DNA of 19,962 bases from Hymenobacter sp. Its GTDB lineage: Bacteria; Bacteroidota; Bacteroidia; Cytophagales; Hymenobacteraceae. This document shows positions 1 to 7,846 of the stretch, one piece after another. The translations under genes were made by a program, and so were the position numbers. The notes under the pieces are model-generated. The model ran no database searches. It was not told where the DNA came from and saw only the letters and a list, made by a program, of their open reading frames with translations. How positions within the stretch are numbered: position 1 is the first letter of the stretch; each line of letters begins with the position of its first letter. Where the stretch lies: the NCBI GenBank assembly GCA_025362615.1, contig JANYFQ010000049.1, positions 1-19,962 on the forward strand, in the 5' to 3' direction.

Positions 1-32
1 CTTCGGGCTTACCGAAAAAAAATGCGCTTTAC

Positions 33-479
33 TTATTTCGCCGCGTCGCGCAGCGCCTTGATTTTGTCATGGGCTTCGCGCACACCGCTGGCCTGTTTTT
101 CGATGATGGCCTTCAGCGCTGCCGGCAACCCCTCGGCTTTCAGGGCGGTGTCAAATGCTTTTTTGGCGTAGTCTTCGCCGCGCTCGCACTCGTTGAGCAC
201 GGCTTTGTTGTCTTTGCTGGTGAGGGCGGCTTTCAGGTCAATCCAGGCGCGGTGGACGGCGCTTGTCACCGACGACTCTTCCTCGGGCTTGAGGTCGAGC
301 TTGAACATCTGGTCCTCGATTTCGGTGATATAACCGGCCCGCTGCACGGCGTAGTGCTTGAAGGTTTCTTTGAGGCCGGCATCTTCCACATCGGTCATCG
401 CGTCGGCGTAACCTTTCTGGCCGTCTTTCAGGGTTTCAATCAGCTCGTTGAGCAGGGCTTGGGTGGCTTTGGCTTCCAT
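33..479 (-). CDS. PA2169-type (DUF2383) four-helix-bundle protein
   Basis: Encodes 148 residues, starting at the ATG at 479 (first residues MEAKATQALLNEL). An upstream in-frame start would add 42 basic residues that do not look like the family, so the internal ATG is preferred. The product is almost all helix, with the charged amphipathic pattern of the PA2169/DUF2383 ferritin-like proteins: an N-terminal L-I-x-x-L-K-D-G-x-x-G-Y block, a central E-D-x-M-F-K segment and a conserved C-E-R-G-E-D block near residue 100. The length fits the family. No signal peptide or membrane segment is visible, so it is probably cytoplasmic. Members are often linked to stress responses, but no reaction is established. 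It is followed by the window edge, and a 146-nt spacer separates it from the flavoprotein gene transcribed before it. Family assignment is fairly sure; function is unknown. Confidence 0.8.
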   Translation of the reverse strand: MEAKATQALLNELIETLKDGQKGYADAMTDVEDAGLKETFKHYAVQRAGYITEIEDQMFKLDLKPEEESSVTSAVHRAWIDLKAALTSKDNKAVLNECERGEDYAKKAFDTALKAEGLPAALKAIIEKQASGVREAHDKIKALRDAAK

Positions 480-625
480 TGGGGTGAGGGAAAAGTGAAA
501 AAAATACCTTCCCCGTTTTACTGCCCACCGCCCGCGAAGGTTGCACCGGCCAATGGATTTGGGCTGGGGGGTGCGCGGACCGTTTTCCTCCCAGAAACGC
601 GCCATTCCATCATTTCGCCAGCTCC

Positions 626-1876
626 TTACTGCGCCATTGCCTGCCCGGCCAGGAAGCCACTGGTCCAGGCCGCCTGAAAGTTGAAACCGCCCGTTATGCC
701 GTCTATGTCAAGCACTTCGCCGGCAAAAAACAGGTTTGGTACGCGGCGGCTCTGCATGGTGGTCAGGTCGATTTCGGCCAGTGAGATGCCGCCGCAGGTT
801 ACAAATTCGTCTTTGTGCGTGGTTTTGCCGCGCACGGCGAGTGGGGTCCGCAGCAGCAGTTCGAGCAGGCGGCTTTGGGCTTTGGCTGGCAGCTCGTTCC
901 AGCGGGTTTCGGGGGTGGCCCCGGCCAGTTCGGCGAGGGTGCGCCACAGCCGCTGGGGCAGGCCGTGCAGCGGGTGGGCGGCCACGGTTTTGCGGCCGTT
1001 TTCGAGGCGGTACTGCTGCGTTTCGAGGCGCAGGGTTTCGTCGTTGTGCGCGGGCACCCAGTTTATCAGCGCCGTGCCCGCGTACTGCAACTCGTGCAGC
1101 CGCCGCGCCCCAAAAGCCGACAGCTTGAGTACCGCCGGCCCACTCAAACCCCAGTGCGTGACGAGGACAGGACCTTCGTAGTGCAGCTTTTCGCCGGCCA
1201 GCGTCACGCGGGCCAGCGGCACGCTCAAGCCCGGCAGCTCGCGCAACGGCGACTCGGGCACGTTGAAGGTGAAGAGCGACGGCACCGGCTCGGCCACGGC
1301 GTGGCCCAGGGGCCGCAGCCAGTCGTACTGGGCCGTTTTGGGGTGGCCGCCGGTGGCCACCAGCAGGCGGTCCACGCGCAGCAACTGGCCCAGGCCAGCC
1401 GCGCCGCTGCCGCTCAACGTCAGCTCAAAACCACCACCCGACAGCCGCTCAATGGCCTCGGCATTGGTGTGCAGATGAATTTGTACGCCAGCCGTTCGGG
1501 CCGCATTTTCCAGCGCCTGGGCAATGGTTTCGCTGCGGTTGCTGACCGGAAACATCCGCCCGTCGGCCTCCGTTTTGAGGGCCACGCCGCGCCCGGCAAA
1601 CCAGGCCACGGTATCGGCCACGCCAAAGCGCTGAAAAGCCGCTTTTAGCTGCTTGCCGCCGCGCGGGTAGTGCGGCAGCAATTGCGTGGCCGACTCGCAG
1701 GCGTGCGTCACGTTGCAGCGCCCGCCGCCCGAAATTCGTACTTTGGCCAGCGTCTTACTCGTTTTTTCGAGCAGCAGCACCCGCGCCGCCGGGTTGGCTT
1801 CGGCGCAGGCAATGGCCGCAAAAAAGCCGGCGGCACCGCCGCCCAGCACCGCCACGGTAGGGGAGAAGGAGTTCAC
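626..1876 (-). CDS. BaiN/HI0933-type NAD(P)/FAD-dependent oxidoreductase
   Basis: Encodes about 416 residues from a GTG at 1876 (VNSFSPTVAVLGGGAAGFFA). The reading frame stays open up to 1993, but those extra 39 codons run through an AT-rich repeat arm and do not resemble protein, so I place the start at GTG. The N-terminus has a Rossmann FAD-binding GGGAAG motif, followed by the family-typical RISGGGRCNVTH block and, at the C-terminus, NLFFAGEVLDIDGITGGFN, which closes the FAD site. This is the HI0933/BaiN flavoprotein family, in which two-electron reduction of small substrates is presumed and most members lack a known substrate. Length is normal. No membrane segment is visible. The gene stands between the SDR-like gene (with a repeat spacer between them) and the four-helix protein gene, all on the same strand. 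The family is certain; the exact start and substrate are not. Confidence 0.9.
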   Translation of the reverse strand: MNSFSPTVAVLGGGAAGFFAAIACAEANPAARVLLLEKTSKTLAKVRISGGGRCNVTHACESATQLLPHYPRGGKQLKAAFQRFGVADTVAWFAGRGVALKTEADGRMFPVSNRSETIAQALENAARTAGVQIHLHTNAEAIERLSGGGFELTLSGSGAAGLGQLLRVDRLLVATGGHPKTAQYDWLRPLGHAVAEPVPSLFTFNVPESPLRELPGLSVPLARVTLAGEKLHYEGPVLVTHWGLSGPAVLKLSAFGARRLHELQYAGTALINWVPAHNDETLRLETQQYRLENGRKTVAAHPLHGLPQRLWRTLAELAGATPETRWNELPAKAQSRLLELLLRTPLAVRGKTTHKDEFVTCGGISLAEIDLTTMQSRRVPNLFFAGEVLDIDGITGGFNFQAAWTSGFLAGQAMAQ

Positions 1877-1884
1877 TGTTGCTT

Positions 1885-2037
1885 TTTTTGAATTATTTGA
1901 TTGTTGAATTGCTAAATTGTTGCTCTTGCGACCCAAGAACGACGTTGCACCCACTGCGTTTTTGTCACGGCACTCATTGCGGGACAGCCGCACTCGTCAG
2001 CAACAATAAAACAACTCAACAATTCAACAATTAAAAA
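1885..2037. repeat. AT-rich imperfect inverted repeat built of TTGTTGAATT-like units
   Basis: The left arm (about 1885-1922) and right arm (about 2001-2037) contain repeated TTGTTG/AATTG words in opposite orientation. An 11-nt core is perfectly complementary (1901-1911 with 2020-2030); the flanking pairing is imperfect. The right arm abuts the stop codon of the YeeZ-like gene (2038-2040) and the left arm abuts the GTG of the flavoprotein gene, so it fills the whole spacer. Its AT content contrasts sharply with the GC-rich genes around it. It could act as a hairpin in the transcript or be a degenerate mobile repeat. Confidence 0.55.
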
Positions 2038-2916
2038 TCAACACGCCATCAGCGCTTCCCGCAAATCGTCGTGTTTGAAAGCATACGGCACCAGCGCCCG
2101 TACCCGGCTGCTGTCCACGGTTTTGCCGGTGATGCCGGTTTCGGGCAAAAAGGTAGGCGCTTCCAATTCAAGGTATTCGGCGGCGGCGGGGTAAAAATCG
2201 CGGCGCAAGGGGTGGTCTTCGGCCACGACGTTGAAAGTATGGCCCCAGATGTTGTTTTCGATGATGGAAAAGATGACACCCACCGCATCGTCGAGGTGAA
2301 CGAGGTTGGTGGGGGCGTTGCCCTGCGGCAAGGCCTGCCGGCCGGCCAGGAAGCGGCCGGGTGCCCTGTCGGGGCCAATGAGGCCGCCCAGGCGCACCAC
2401 CGTGCTTTTCCATTGGCCGTAGCGGGGCACAAAATGCCCTTCGGCCCGCAAAATGTCCGACGACGCGTCGCGGGTGCTCACGGCATCGGTCTCGCGCATC
2501 AGGCGGGCCTCGTGGGGGTAAACCCCCGTGGTGCTCACGAAGATGACGTGCCGGGTGCCGGCCGCCGCAATGGTGCGGTGGACGGGCCGCAACAGGGCCG
2601 GGTAAGCGCCGGCGGCGGCACTGCGCGGCGGAATGCCCAGCACCAGCACATCGGCCGCTTTGAGCATTTCCACCAGCTTCCGCTCCTGGGCCGAACTAAA
2701 ATCGTTGCTCAGACGAAACAAATGGGGTTCAATGCCTTGTTGTTCCAACAACGGCATGTTTTCGGGCGAGGTGGTGGTGCCGATGACGTGCCGCCCCGAG
2801 GCCAGCAGCGGGCGTGCCAGCGCCTGGCCCAGCCAGCCGCAGCCCATCAGCAGCACCGTGGAGGCCCGCTCGTGCGAAGAAAAATTGGCCGAAGCCGGAG
2901 TATCCGTTGTGCTCAT
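2038..2916 (-). CDS. YeeZ-like NAD-dependent epimerase/dehydratase-fold protein (extended SDR)
   Basis: Encodes 292 residues from the ATG at 2916 (MSTTDTPASANF). A much longer open frame runs upstream to 3831, but that part lies antisense to the SDR gene on the other strand and is rejected. After about 20 residues there is a Rossmann strand and glycine motif, LLMGCGWLGQALARPL, then VIGTTTSPE and the SDR-like IFVSTTGVYPHE block near the middle. The classical Tyr-x-x-x-Lys pair is not obvious, which is common in the YeeZ-like atypical SDRs, so catalytic activity cannot be assumed. C-terminal segments such as NLVHLDDAVG resemble sugar-nucleotide epimerases. No signal peptide is visible. The gene is divergent from the dienoyl-CoA reductase-like gene, with a short shared upstream region. 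The family is likely; substrate unknown. Confidence 0.8.
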   Translation of the reverse strand: MSTTDTPASANFSSHERASTVLLMGCGWLGQALARPLLASGRHVIGTTTSPENMPLLEQQGIEPHLFRLSNDFSSAQERKLVEMLKAADVLVLGIPPRSAAAGAYPALLRPVHRTIAAAGTRHVIFVSTTGVYPHEARLMRETDAVSTRDASSDILRAEGHFVPRYGQWKSTVVRLGGLIGPDRAPGRFLAGRQALPQGNAPTNLVHLDDAVGVIFSIIENNIWGHTFNVVAEDHPLRRDFYPAAAEYLELEAPTFLPETGITGKTVDSSRVRALVPYAFKHDDLREALMAC

Positions 2917-3132
2917 GGTGTGCAATGCAACGGCCGCGCCCGACAGGGCCAGCCGTAAATTTAAAGTGCAAAGGTGCGAAAAATATGGCGAAGCCCTATA
3001 TCGTAGCGAACCGGGTAGTTCGCCGGTTTCCCCTTTACTTTGCCTGTTACGAGCCCCGCTCCTGACTTTACGGCCTTGCGCCGGAACTGGATTGTGGGTG
3101 CTCGGCCGTTCCCAAATTCCCTCAAATTTCCA
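2917..3132. promoter_or_regulatory. Divergent promoter region
   Basis: This 216-nt spacer separates two divergent genes and must hold both promoters. On the plus strand TTACTTTGCC (3035-3044) resembles the Bacteroidota -7 box TAnnTTTG. On the minus strand CACCTTTG (complement of 2969-2976) is a similar match. Clear -33 TTTG boxes at the right spacing are not evident, so these are pattern matches only. Confidence 0.35.
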
Positions 3133-4005
3133 ATGAACACCCCTTACACCCAGCCCATGCTGCGCGACAACGCGCTGGCAGGCAAAACAATAATTGTGAC
3201 CGGCGGCGGCACCGGCCTCGGCCGGGCCATGACGACGTACTTCCTGCAGCTCGGGGCCAACGTCACCATCACGAGCCGCAAGCTCGACGTGCTCGAAAAA
3301 ACGGCCGCCGAGCTGCGCGAGCAAACCGGTGGCCGGGTGCTGGCCATCGCCTGCGACGTGCGCAAGTACGACGAGGTAGAAGCCATGCTGGCCCGCACCT
3401 ACGAAGAATTCGGCGGCCTCGACGCGCTGCTCAACAACGCCGCCGGCAATTTCATCAGCCCCACCGAGCGGCTGAGCCACAAGGCCTTCGACGTGATTGT
3501 GGACATTGTGCTGCGCGGCACCTACAACTGCACCCTGGCCGTGGGCAAGCGCTGGATAGCCGACAAAACCCCCGGCACCATTCTCAATATCGTCACAACG
3601 TACGCCTCGGTTGGTTCGGCTTACGTTGTGCCTTCGGCCGCCGCCAAAGCCGGTGTGCTGGCCATAACCCGTTCGCTGGCAGTCGAGTGGGCCAAGTACG
3701 GCATCCGGTCCAACGCCATCGCGCCCGGCCCCTTCCCGACCGAAGGCGCGTGGAGCCGCCTCTTCCCCGAGCCGCTGGCTTCCAAACTCGACCCCGCCGC
3801 TAACGTCCCGCTCAAGCGCGTGGGCCAGCATCAGGAACTGGCCAACCTGGCGGCTTACCTGCTTTCCGATTTTTCGGCCTACATCAACGGCGAAGTCGTC
3901 ACCATCGACGGCGGCGAGTGGCTCAACGGTGCCGGCGAATTCAACAAACTCGAAATGCTGACCCCTGAAATGTGGGACACCATCGAAAAAACCATGCGTC
4001 GCTGA
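3133..4005 (+). CDS. SDR family oxidoreductase, 2,4-dienoyl-CoA reductase type
   Basis: Encodes 290 residues from the ATG at 3133 (MNTPYTQPMLRDNALAGK). It has a cofactor motif TGGGTGLGRA near residue 19, the NNAAGNF block, and an active-site region with the arrangement of mammalian 2,4-dienoyl-CoA reductases rather than the usual Tyr-x-x-x-Lys: TTYASVGSAYVVPSAAAKAG, in which a Tyr precedes a Ser-x-x-x-Lys. This is followed by YGIRSNAIAPGPFPTEGAW and a C-terminal INGEVVTIDGGEWLNGAGEF, both typical of that subgroup. The predicted reaction is NADPH-dependent reduction of 2,4-dienoyl-CoA during degradation of unsaturated fatty acids. Length is normal for the family and no targeting signal is visible. 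The stop codon lies inside the left arm of a 51-nt-arm inverted repeat. No other beta-oxidation gene is in the window. Confidence 0.9.
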   Translation: MNTPYTQPMLRDNALAGKTIIVTGGGTGLGRAMTTYFLQLGANVTITSRKLDVLEKTAAELREQTGGRVLAIACDVRKYDEVEAMLARTYEEFGGLDALLNNAAGNFISPTERLSHKAFDVIVDIVLRGTYNCTLAVGKRWIADKTPGTILNIVTTYASVGSAYVVPSAAAKAGVLAITRSLAVEWAKYGIRSNAIAPGPFPTEGAWSRLFPEPLASKLDPAANVPLKRVGQHQELANLAAYLLSDFSAYINGEVVTIDGGEWLNGAGEFNKLEMLTPEMWDTIEKTMRR

Positions 4006-4143
4006 CCGCAGATTTAACGGATTTTAACGAATGAAACGGATTTTTGAGGTGCCCATTGGTGGCAGATTGCGCCGCAAAAAGCCTGCTGATACGGCACCAC
4101 AAAAATCCGTTTCATTCGTTAAAATCCGTTAAATCTGTGGTCA
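4003..4143. repeat. Near-perfect inverted repeat, 51-nt arms, carrying both convergent stop codons
   Basis: Arms 4003-4053 and 4093-4143 are reverse complements with two mismatches and enclose a 39-nt loop. Each arm starts at its outer end with TGACCGCAGATT or its near copy (TGACCACAGATT). The outermost TGA is the stop codon of the SDR gene on the plus strand and, in the other arm, of the LysM gene on the minus strand. Within the arm the words AACGGATTT, AACGAATG and AACGGATTT recur, so the arm looks like degenerate tandem units. It could be a bidirectional transcription or mRNA-stability hairpin. It lacks an isolated 3' U-tract, so it is not a classical intrinsic terminator. Confidence 0.9.
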
Positions 4144-5031
4144 TAATTTATACGCTTTGAAATCCTTGCTGAATTCGGCCGTTGGAATGGGTTGATTGGG
4201 CGTGACTTGCGTGAACTCGAAACTCTCATAAAGTCCTTTGTCGTCTAACACCACCACTACGTTGGGCAAATACGTTTTGGGGTCGACGCACAGGGTCACT
4301 TTGCGGCCGTAGGCATTGGGTACCAGAATGGTTTTGCCAGGGGTGAGGGTTGCGTCAATGCTCAAGTCGTTTTTTTCCATAATTCGGAACGGGCCGCAAC
4401 CGTATTTTTCGGCAATGGAACGAATGGTTTCGCCGCGCCCGATTTTATAATTAAGGTAGCGAAACTGCGGGTAATCGGCGCGCAATACGTGGTGCGGGTG
4501 TCCTTGCACCAGCGAGTCGCCGGCGTAGCGGAAGGCGCGGGTAAAGCCGTTGTCAATCCGTGTACCGTTTGTGCGCAGCAAGTCGGTGATGGTGCCGTAG
4601 CCAGCCTGCACCACCGAGTGGTGCTGCCCCTTTCGCATGAGGCTGCCCTCGGGGTCGAGGCTGAGGGTAACGTAGGGGAAAGCCGCCGGATAAACCCAGG
4701 CATCGCCGTCGTTCTGGCCAGCTACGTAGAGCACTTCCACTCCCCGGTCGTTTTTGATGTAAACCTTCAATGGCCTGAAGCCCAGCTTCATCTGACTACG
4801 GGCCACCTTGATGGAATTACCGATGCGCTCTTGGGCCTTCACGTTGCAACGCAGGTACTGCAGGCCATTGATGGCCGAAATCATGCGAGCGGTTAGCTGT
4901 TCGGTGGTGATGGAAGTAGTTGGCCGGGCCGCTGCGAACAAGCAAATAACTGCCGCTCCGGCCAGGCAACGCATCCCGTAATTGAAAGTAAAAACCATAA
5001 AACAAATTAAGCGAAATGCCGACACCAACAT
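4141..5031 (-). CDS. Secreted DUF1571-like protein with an embedded LysM domain
   Basis: Encodes up to 296 residues. Candidate ATG starts are at 5031, 4998 and 4974; the last gives a compact signal peptide, MRCLAGAAVICLFAAARP. The mature part resembles DUF1571 proteins: a helix with the C-x-V-K-A-Q-E-R block, strands with P-L-K-V-Y-I-K, a VTLSLDPEG segment, and near the C-terminus VTLCVDPKTYLP followed by GLYESFEF. Between them, at residues about 195-239, lies a LysM-like module (YKIGRGETIRSIAEKYG to ILVPNA), a peptidoglycan/chitin-binding fold. The module therefore interrupts the DUF1571 beta sheet instead of sitting at an end. It is probably periplasmic or outer-membrane associated. It is the last gene of the minus-strand run from the peptidase gene. 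Its stop codon lies in the inverted repeat. The reaction is unknown. Confidence 0.75.
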   Translation of the reverse strand: MLVSAFRLICFMVFTFNYGMRCLAGAAVICLFAAARPTTSITTEQLTARMISAINGLQYLRCNVKAQERIGNSIKVARSQMKLGFRPLKVYIKNDRGVEVLYVAGQNDGDAWVYPAAFPYVTLSLDPEGSLMRKGQHHSVVQAGYGTITDLLRTNGTRIDNGFTRAFRYAGDSLVQGHPHHVLRADYPQFRYLNYKIGRGETIRSIAEKYGCGPFRIMEKNDLSIDATLTPGKTILVPNAYGRKVTLCVDPKTYLPNVVVVLDDKGLYESFEFTQVTPNQPIPTAEFSKDFKAYKL

Positions 5032-5105
5032 TTCTTAATTCACCCCAAATTTTCTGACTGAAATAGAAAATAAATGAATGGGATGAACAGCAAGAATTGA
5101 AAAAA

Positions 5106-5405
5106 TTAATTCAAACTAATGGCTGGAAATCGCGACGAAACACTGTCGAAAATAAATAATTCGTCAATTTCGATGCGTTGAAAATAACGGGCCAACGGAA
5201 ATTGTTCCACCAAGGCTTGTACCACGGCAGCATTGGCCCCGTTCATCGTCACCCAACCCCGGCTGCGGTCGGCGCTGATGGCGTAAGTTTCAATAATTTT
5301 CTCGCTCAACAAGCGGTTGATAAACGACCGATGCCGGGGAATAAGCGCCATAAACGCCTCATCGTAGGCGTCGGGCAGCGCAATAGAAACGACGAATGTG
5401 GGCAT
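5106..5405 (-). CDS. Small ferredoxin-fold protein, muconolactone-isomerase/YCII-like
   Basis: Encodes 99 residues from the ATG at 5405 (MPTFVVSIALPDAYDEAFMA). The pattern is strand, helix (residues 14-33, with IPRHRSFINRLL), strand (IIETYAIS), a polar turn, strand (RGWVTMNG), helix (AAVVQALVEQF) and strand (YFQRIEIDELFIFD). This is a dimeric alpha/beta-barrel layout, as in muconolactone isomerase-like and YCII-related proteins. The closing E-I-D-E-L-F block is common in such proteins. No catalytic residues can be assigned with confidence. It begins 72 nt after the stop of the peptidase gene on the same strand and may be cotranscribed with it. No signal peptide is visible. Confidence 0.7.
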   Translation of the reverse strand: MPTFVVSIALPDAYDEAFMALIPRHRSFINRLLSEKIIETYAISADRSRGWVTMNGANAAVVQALVEQFPLARYFQRIEIDELFIFDSVSSRFPAISLN

Positions 5406-5477
5406 GGAACAAGGGAAAGCAACGCCCGGCTAAACGCCAAAACGGCGGAGAATGTTGAGATAGGGCATTCGCTGCGC

Positions 5478-7673
5478 TTAACGCTTGGCCGGGGCCGGGG
5501 CGTTCACCAGCGTCATTTCGCGCACCAAATGCCCTGCCCCGGCATACTTATCCACTACAAAAAGCATATAGCGTACGTCGAGCGCAATGTTGCGAACGCG
5601 GTCGGGGTCGAAGGCCAAATCCGACATGGTGCCTTCCCAGTCGCGGTCGAAGTTGGTGCCAATCAATTCGCCCTTGCCGTTGATGACGGGCGAACCCGAG
5701 TTGCCGCCCGTGGTGTGGTTGGTCGCAATAAAAGCTACTGGTACCGTGCCGTTTACGGCGTACTGCCCGTAGTCTTTTTTGTTGTACAGCTCAATCAAAC
5801 GCGGCGATACGGCGAACTCGGGGTTCGTGGGGTCGGCCTTTTCCATCAGCCCGTCGAGGGTGGTGTAGTAGTTGTACGTCACGCCGTCGGCGGGCCGGTA
5901 GCCGGCCACTTGTCCGTAGGCCACGCGCAGGGTCGAGTTGGCGTCGGGGTAAAACTTGCGGGTGGTTTGCCACTGCCGCAGCGCAGCCACGTAGGTGCGC
6001 TGGAGCAACGTAACCTGGTCGGCATTTGCCTGATAAACCGGCTGAATTTGCGTTTTGAGCGTGGTTTGCACAGCCGATGCCAGTTGGTAAGCGGGGTCGT
6101 TGGTGAGGGCCGTGGCCGTGCCGGCTGCTAACTCGTCCAGCACTTGCAGCGCCGTGGCTTCGGAAGCCAGACGGGTTTGTGCGAAGAGGTTGTCGGCAAA
6201 GCGCGTCCAGCTTTCGGTCGTTGGGTTCTGGGTCTTCAGGGTTTGCACGGCGGCCGGCAGCAGGGCGGGCGGGGTGTTTTCGGCATATAGGCGCAACAGT
6301 GCGGCGGCCACTTTTTGGTCAGTCGGCCGGTTGTAATTGCGAAAGAAATTGCTGGTGGCGGGGCGCATTTTATCCACCGCTGTTTTTAATTCGGCCGCCG
6401 GTGTTTTGGCATTTATTAAATCCAGGATGCTGGCGTAAGAATTGGCGAAACGCAGCAATTCCACGCCAAATGCGGCCTCGTTCACGTATGCTCTGGCTTG
6501 CACGTAATCACGCTCTTGCGCGTAGTTTTTTTGCAAGTCAGTTAGCAAGTTACCGTAGCTGGCGCGGCGTGCGGCATCGGCCTGCACCCACTGCGTAAAC
6601 TGGATTTCTTGCTCGCGCTTGCGCTGCACGGCATCGAGCTTTTTGAGGCCCCGCATTTCGCCCTGCCATTTTTTATAATAATTGGCAATGCCCGCGTATT
6701 TGGCGGCGTATTGAATGCGCACCTTATCAGAAGCCTGCATATCGGCATCCCATATCTTGAGCAAAGCCGCCCGCACCTTCACCCGCGCCGGGTCATCAAC
6801 GGAATAAATTTCGTCCACGCCCCACGAGGTCAGGTATTCGTTGGTGCGGCCCGGAAAGCCGAACACCAGCGTGAAATCGCCGGGCTTTACGCCTGCCAGC
6901 GAAATAGGTAAGTGGTGCCGGGGCTTAAAAGGCACATTGGCCGCCGAATACGGAGCCGGTTTATTGTCGGGGCCGGCGTAGATGCGAAATAAACTAAAGT
7001 CGCCGGTGTGGCGGGGCCAGGCCCAGTTGTCGGTATCGCCGCCAAACTTGCCGATGCTGCTCGGCGGCGCACCCACCAGCCGGATGTCCTGAAACACTTC
7101 GGTCACGAACAAATAATACTCGTTGCCGCCAAACATCGAGCGCACAAACGATTGGTAGTGCGTGCCCACAACGGCTGCCGTGGCTACTTTGGTCCCGTTG
7201 GCCTGTACTTGTTTTTCGCGCTCGGCCTCGACGGTGCCGGGCGCAATGCCGGCCAGTACCTGGGCCGTTACGTCTTCCATCCGCACAATAAACGTGGCCG
7301 TGAGGCCCGGATTAGTCAACTCCTCCGCCTTCGTCATGGCCCAGTAGCCGTTGGTGAGGTAGTCCTTCTCGACCGACGAATGCTGCTGAATTTGCCCGTA
7401 GCCGCAGTGGTGGTTGGTGAGCAGCAGGCCCTGGTCGGAAATGATTTCGCCGGTGCAGCCGCCCCCAAACTGCACCACGGCATCCTTGAGGCTGCCTTTG
7501 TTGATGCTGTAAATGTCGTCGGCCGAAATTTTCAAGCCCTTTTTTTTCATGTCGGCCTCGTTGAGCTGCTTGAGTAGCAGCGGCAGCCACATTCCTTCGT
7601 CGGCGCGGGCTGCGGAGGAGAGCAAGAGGATGAAACCGGCCAGCAAGGCCCGGAAACGTATGGTTTGCAGCAT
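5478..7673 (-). CDS. dpp11: S46-family dipeptidyl-peptidase, DPP11-type
   Basis: Encodes 731 residues from the ATG at 7673, the usual S46 length. A signal peptide (LLAGFILLLSSAARA) is followed by the family-typical DEGMWLP. The chymotrypsin-like triad is present: His in LLTNHHCGYG (residues 88/89), Asp in PRHTGDFSLF (about 225) and Ser in TTGGNSGSPV (659). The residue 18 positions after the catalytic Ser is Arg677 in the FDRDWEGTMSD block. In Porphyromonas gingivalis enzymes this S1 position is Arg in DPP11 (Asp/Glu-specific) and Gly in DPP7 (hydrophobic), so acidic P1 specificity is predicted. It should release N-terminal dipeptides with Asp or Glu in second position, in the periplasm. An intrinsic terminator separates it from the preceding YkvA gene, so it probably has its own promoter. 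The family is certain; specificity is an inference from one residue. Confidence 0.95.
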   Translation of the reverse strand: MLQTIRFRALLAGFILLLSSAARADEGMWLPLLLKQLNEADMKKKGLKISADDIYSINKGSLKDAVVQFGGGCTGEIISDQGLLLTNHHCGYGQIQQHSSVEKDYLTNGYWAMTKAEELTNPGLTATFIVRMEDVTAQVLAGIAPGTVEAEREKQVQANGTKVATAAVVGTHYQSFVRSMFGGNEYYLFVTEVFQDIRLVGAPPSSIGKFGGDTDNWAWPRHTGDFSLFRIYAGPDNKPAPYSAANVPFKPRHHLPISLAGVKPGDFTLVFGFPGRTNEYLTSWGVDEIYSVDDPARVKVRAALLKIWDADMQASDKVRIQYAAKYAGIANYYKKWQGEMRGLKKLDAVQRKREQEIQFTQWVQADAARRASYGNLLTDLQKNYAQERDYVQARAYVNEAAFGVELLRFANSYASILDLINAKTPAAELKTAVDKMRPATSNFFRNYNRPTDQKVAAALLRLYAENTPPALLPAAVQTLKTQNPTTESWTRFADNLFAQTRLASEATALQVLDELAAGTATALTNDPAYQLASAVQTTLKTQIQPVYQANADQVTLLQRTYVAALRQWQTTRKFYPDANSTLRVAYGQVAGYRPADGVTYNYYTTLDGLMEKADPTNPEFAVSPRLIELYNKKDYGQYAVNGTVPVAFIATNHTTGGNSGSPVINGKGELIGTNFDRDWEGTMSDLAFDPDRVRNIALDVRYMLFVVDKYAGAGHLVREMTLVNAPAPAKR

Positions 7674-7721
7674 CGGCAGTAGATAAGTACGCCCAGAATT
7701 AGGGCGGAATGGTACGAACCT

Positions 7722-7729
7722 CAAAAATA
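7722..7729 (-). promoter_or_regulatory. Candidate -7 box for the S46 peptidase gene
   Basis: On the minus strand this reads TATTTTTG, an exact match to the Bacteroidota TAnnTTTG element, 48 nt upstream of the ATG. No convincing -33 TTTG lies at the expected spacing. The terminator just upstream (7785-7826) makes a promoter here likely. Confidence 0.4.
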
Positions 7730-7784
7730 CAGCCGCGCCCGCGCTTCTGCGCCGCAACGGCCGCAACACGGCGTATGCCTCGTC

Positions 7785-7826
7785 AAAAAAAAGCGGGCGG
7801 GCCGCTTCAATAGCTACCCGCCCGCC
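7785..7826 (-). terminator. Intrinsic terminator after the YkvA gene
   Basis: A 9-bp perfect GC stem, GCGGGCGGG (7793-7801) with CCCGCCCGC (7817-7825), has a 15-nt loop. On the minus strand it is followed directly by eight U residues (A-run at 7785-7792). It lies 21 nt beyond the stop of the YkvA-type gene and ends its transcript before the peptidase gene. Confidence 0.85.
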
Positions 7827-7846
7827 GACATATTAAAACCCGTTTG

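Noticed and set aside
1..32. Terminator at the left edge
   Set aside because: An A-run and part of a possible stem (CTTCGGGCTTACCG) are visible, but the other arm lies outside the window.
815..1648. 277-residue plus-strand open frame opposite the flavoprotein
   Set aside because: Gln/Arg/His-rich shadow frame with no fold features; the minus strand has clear FAD motifs.
1877..1993. N-terminal extension of the flavoprotein from the ATG at 1993
   Set aside because: The stretch runs through an AT-rich repeat arm; the GTG at 1876 gives the normal length of the family.
2917..3831. 305-residue N-terminal extension of the YeeZ-like gene frame on the minus strand
   Set aside because: It is antisense to the well-supported dienoyl-CoA reductase-like gene, is His/Gly/Ala-rich shadow sequence, and the SDR fold begins cleanly at the ATG at 2916.
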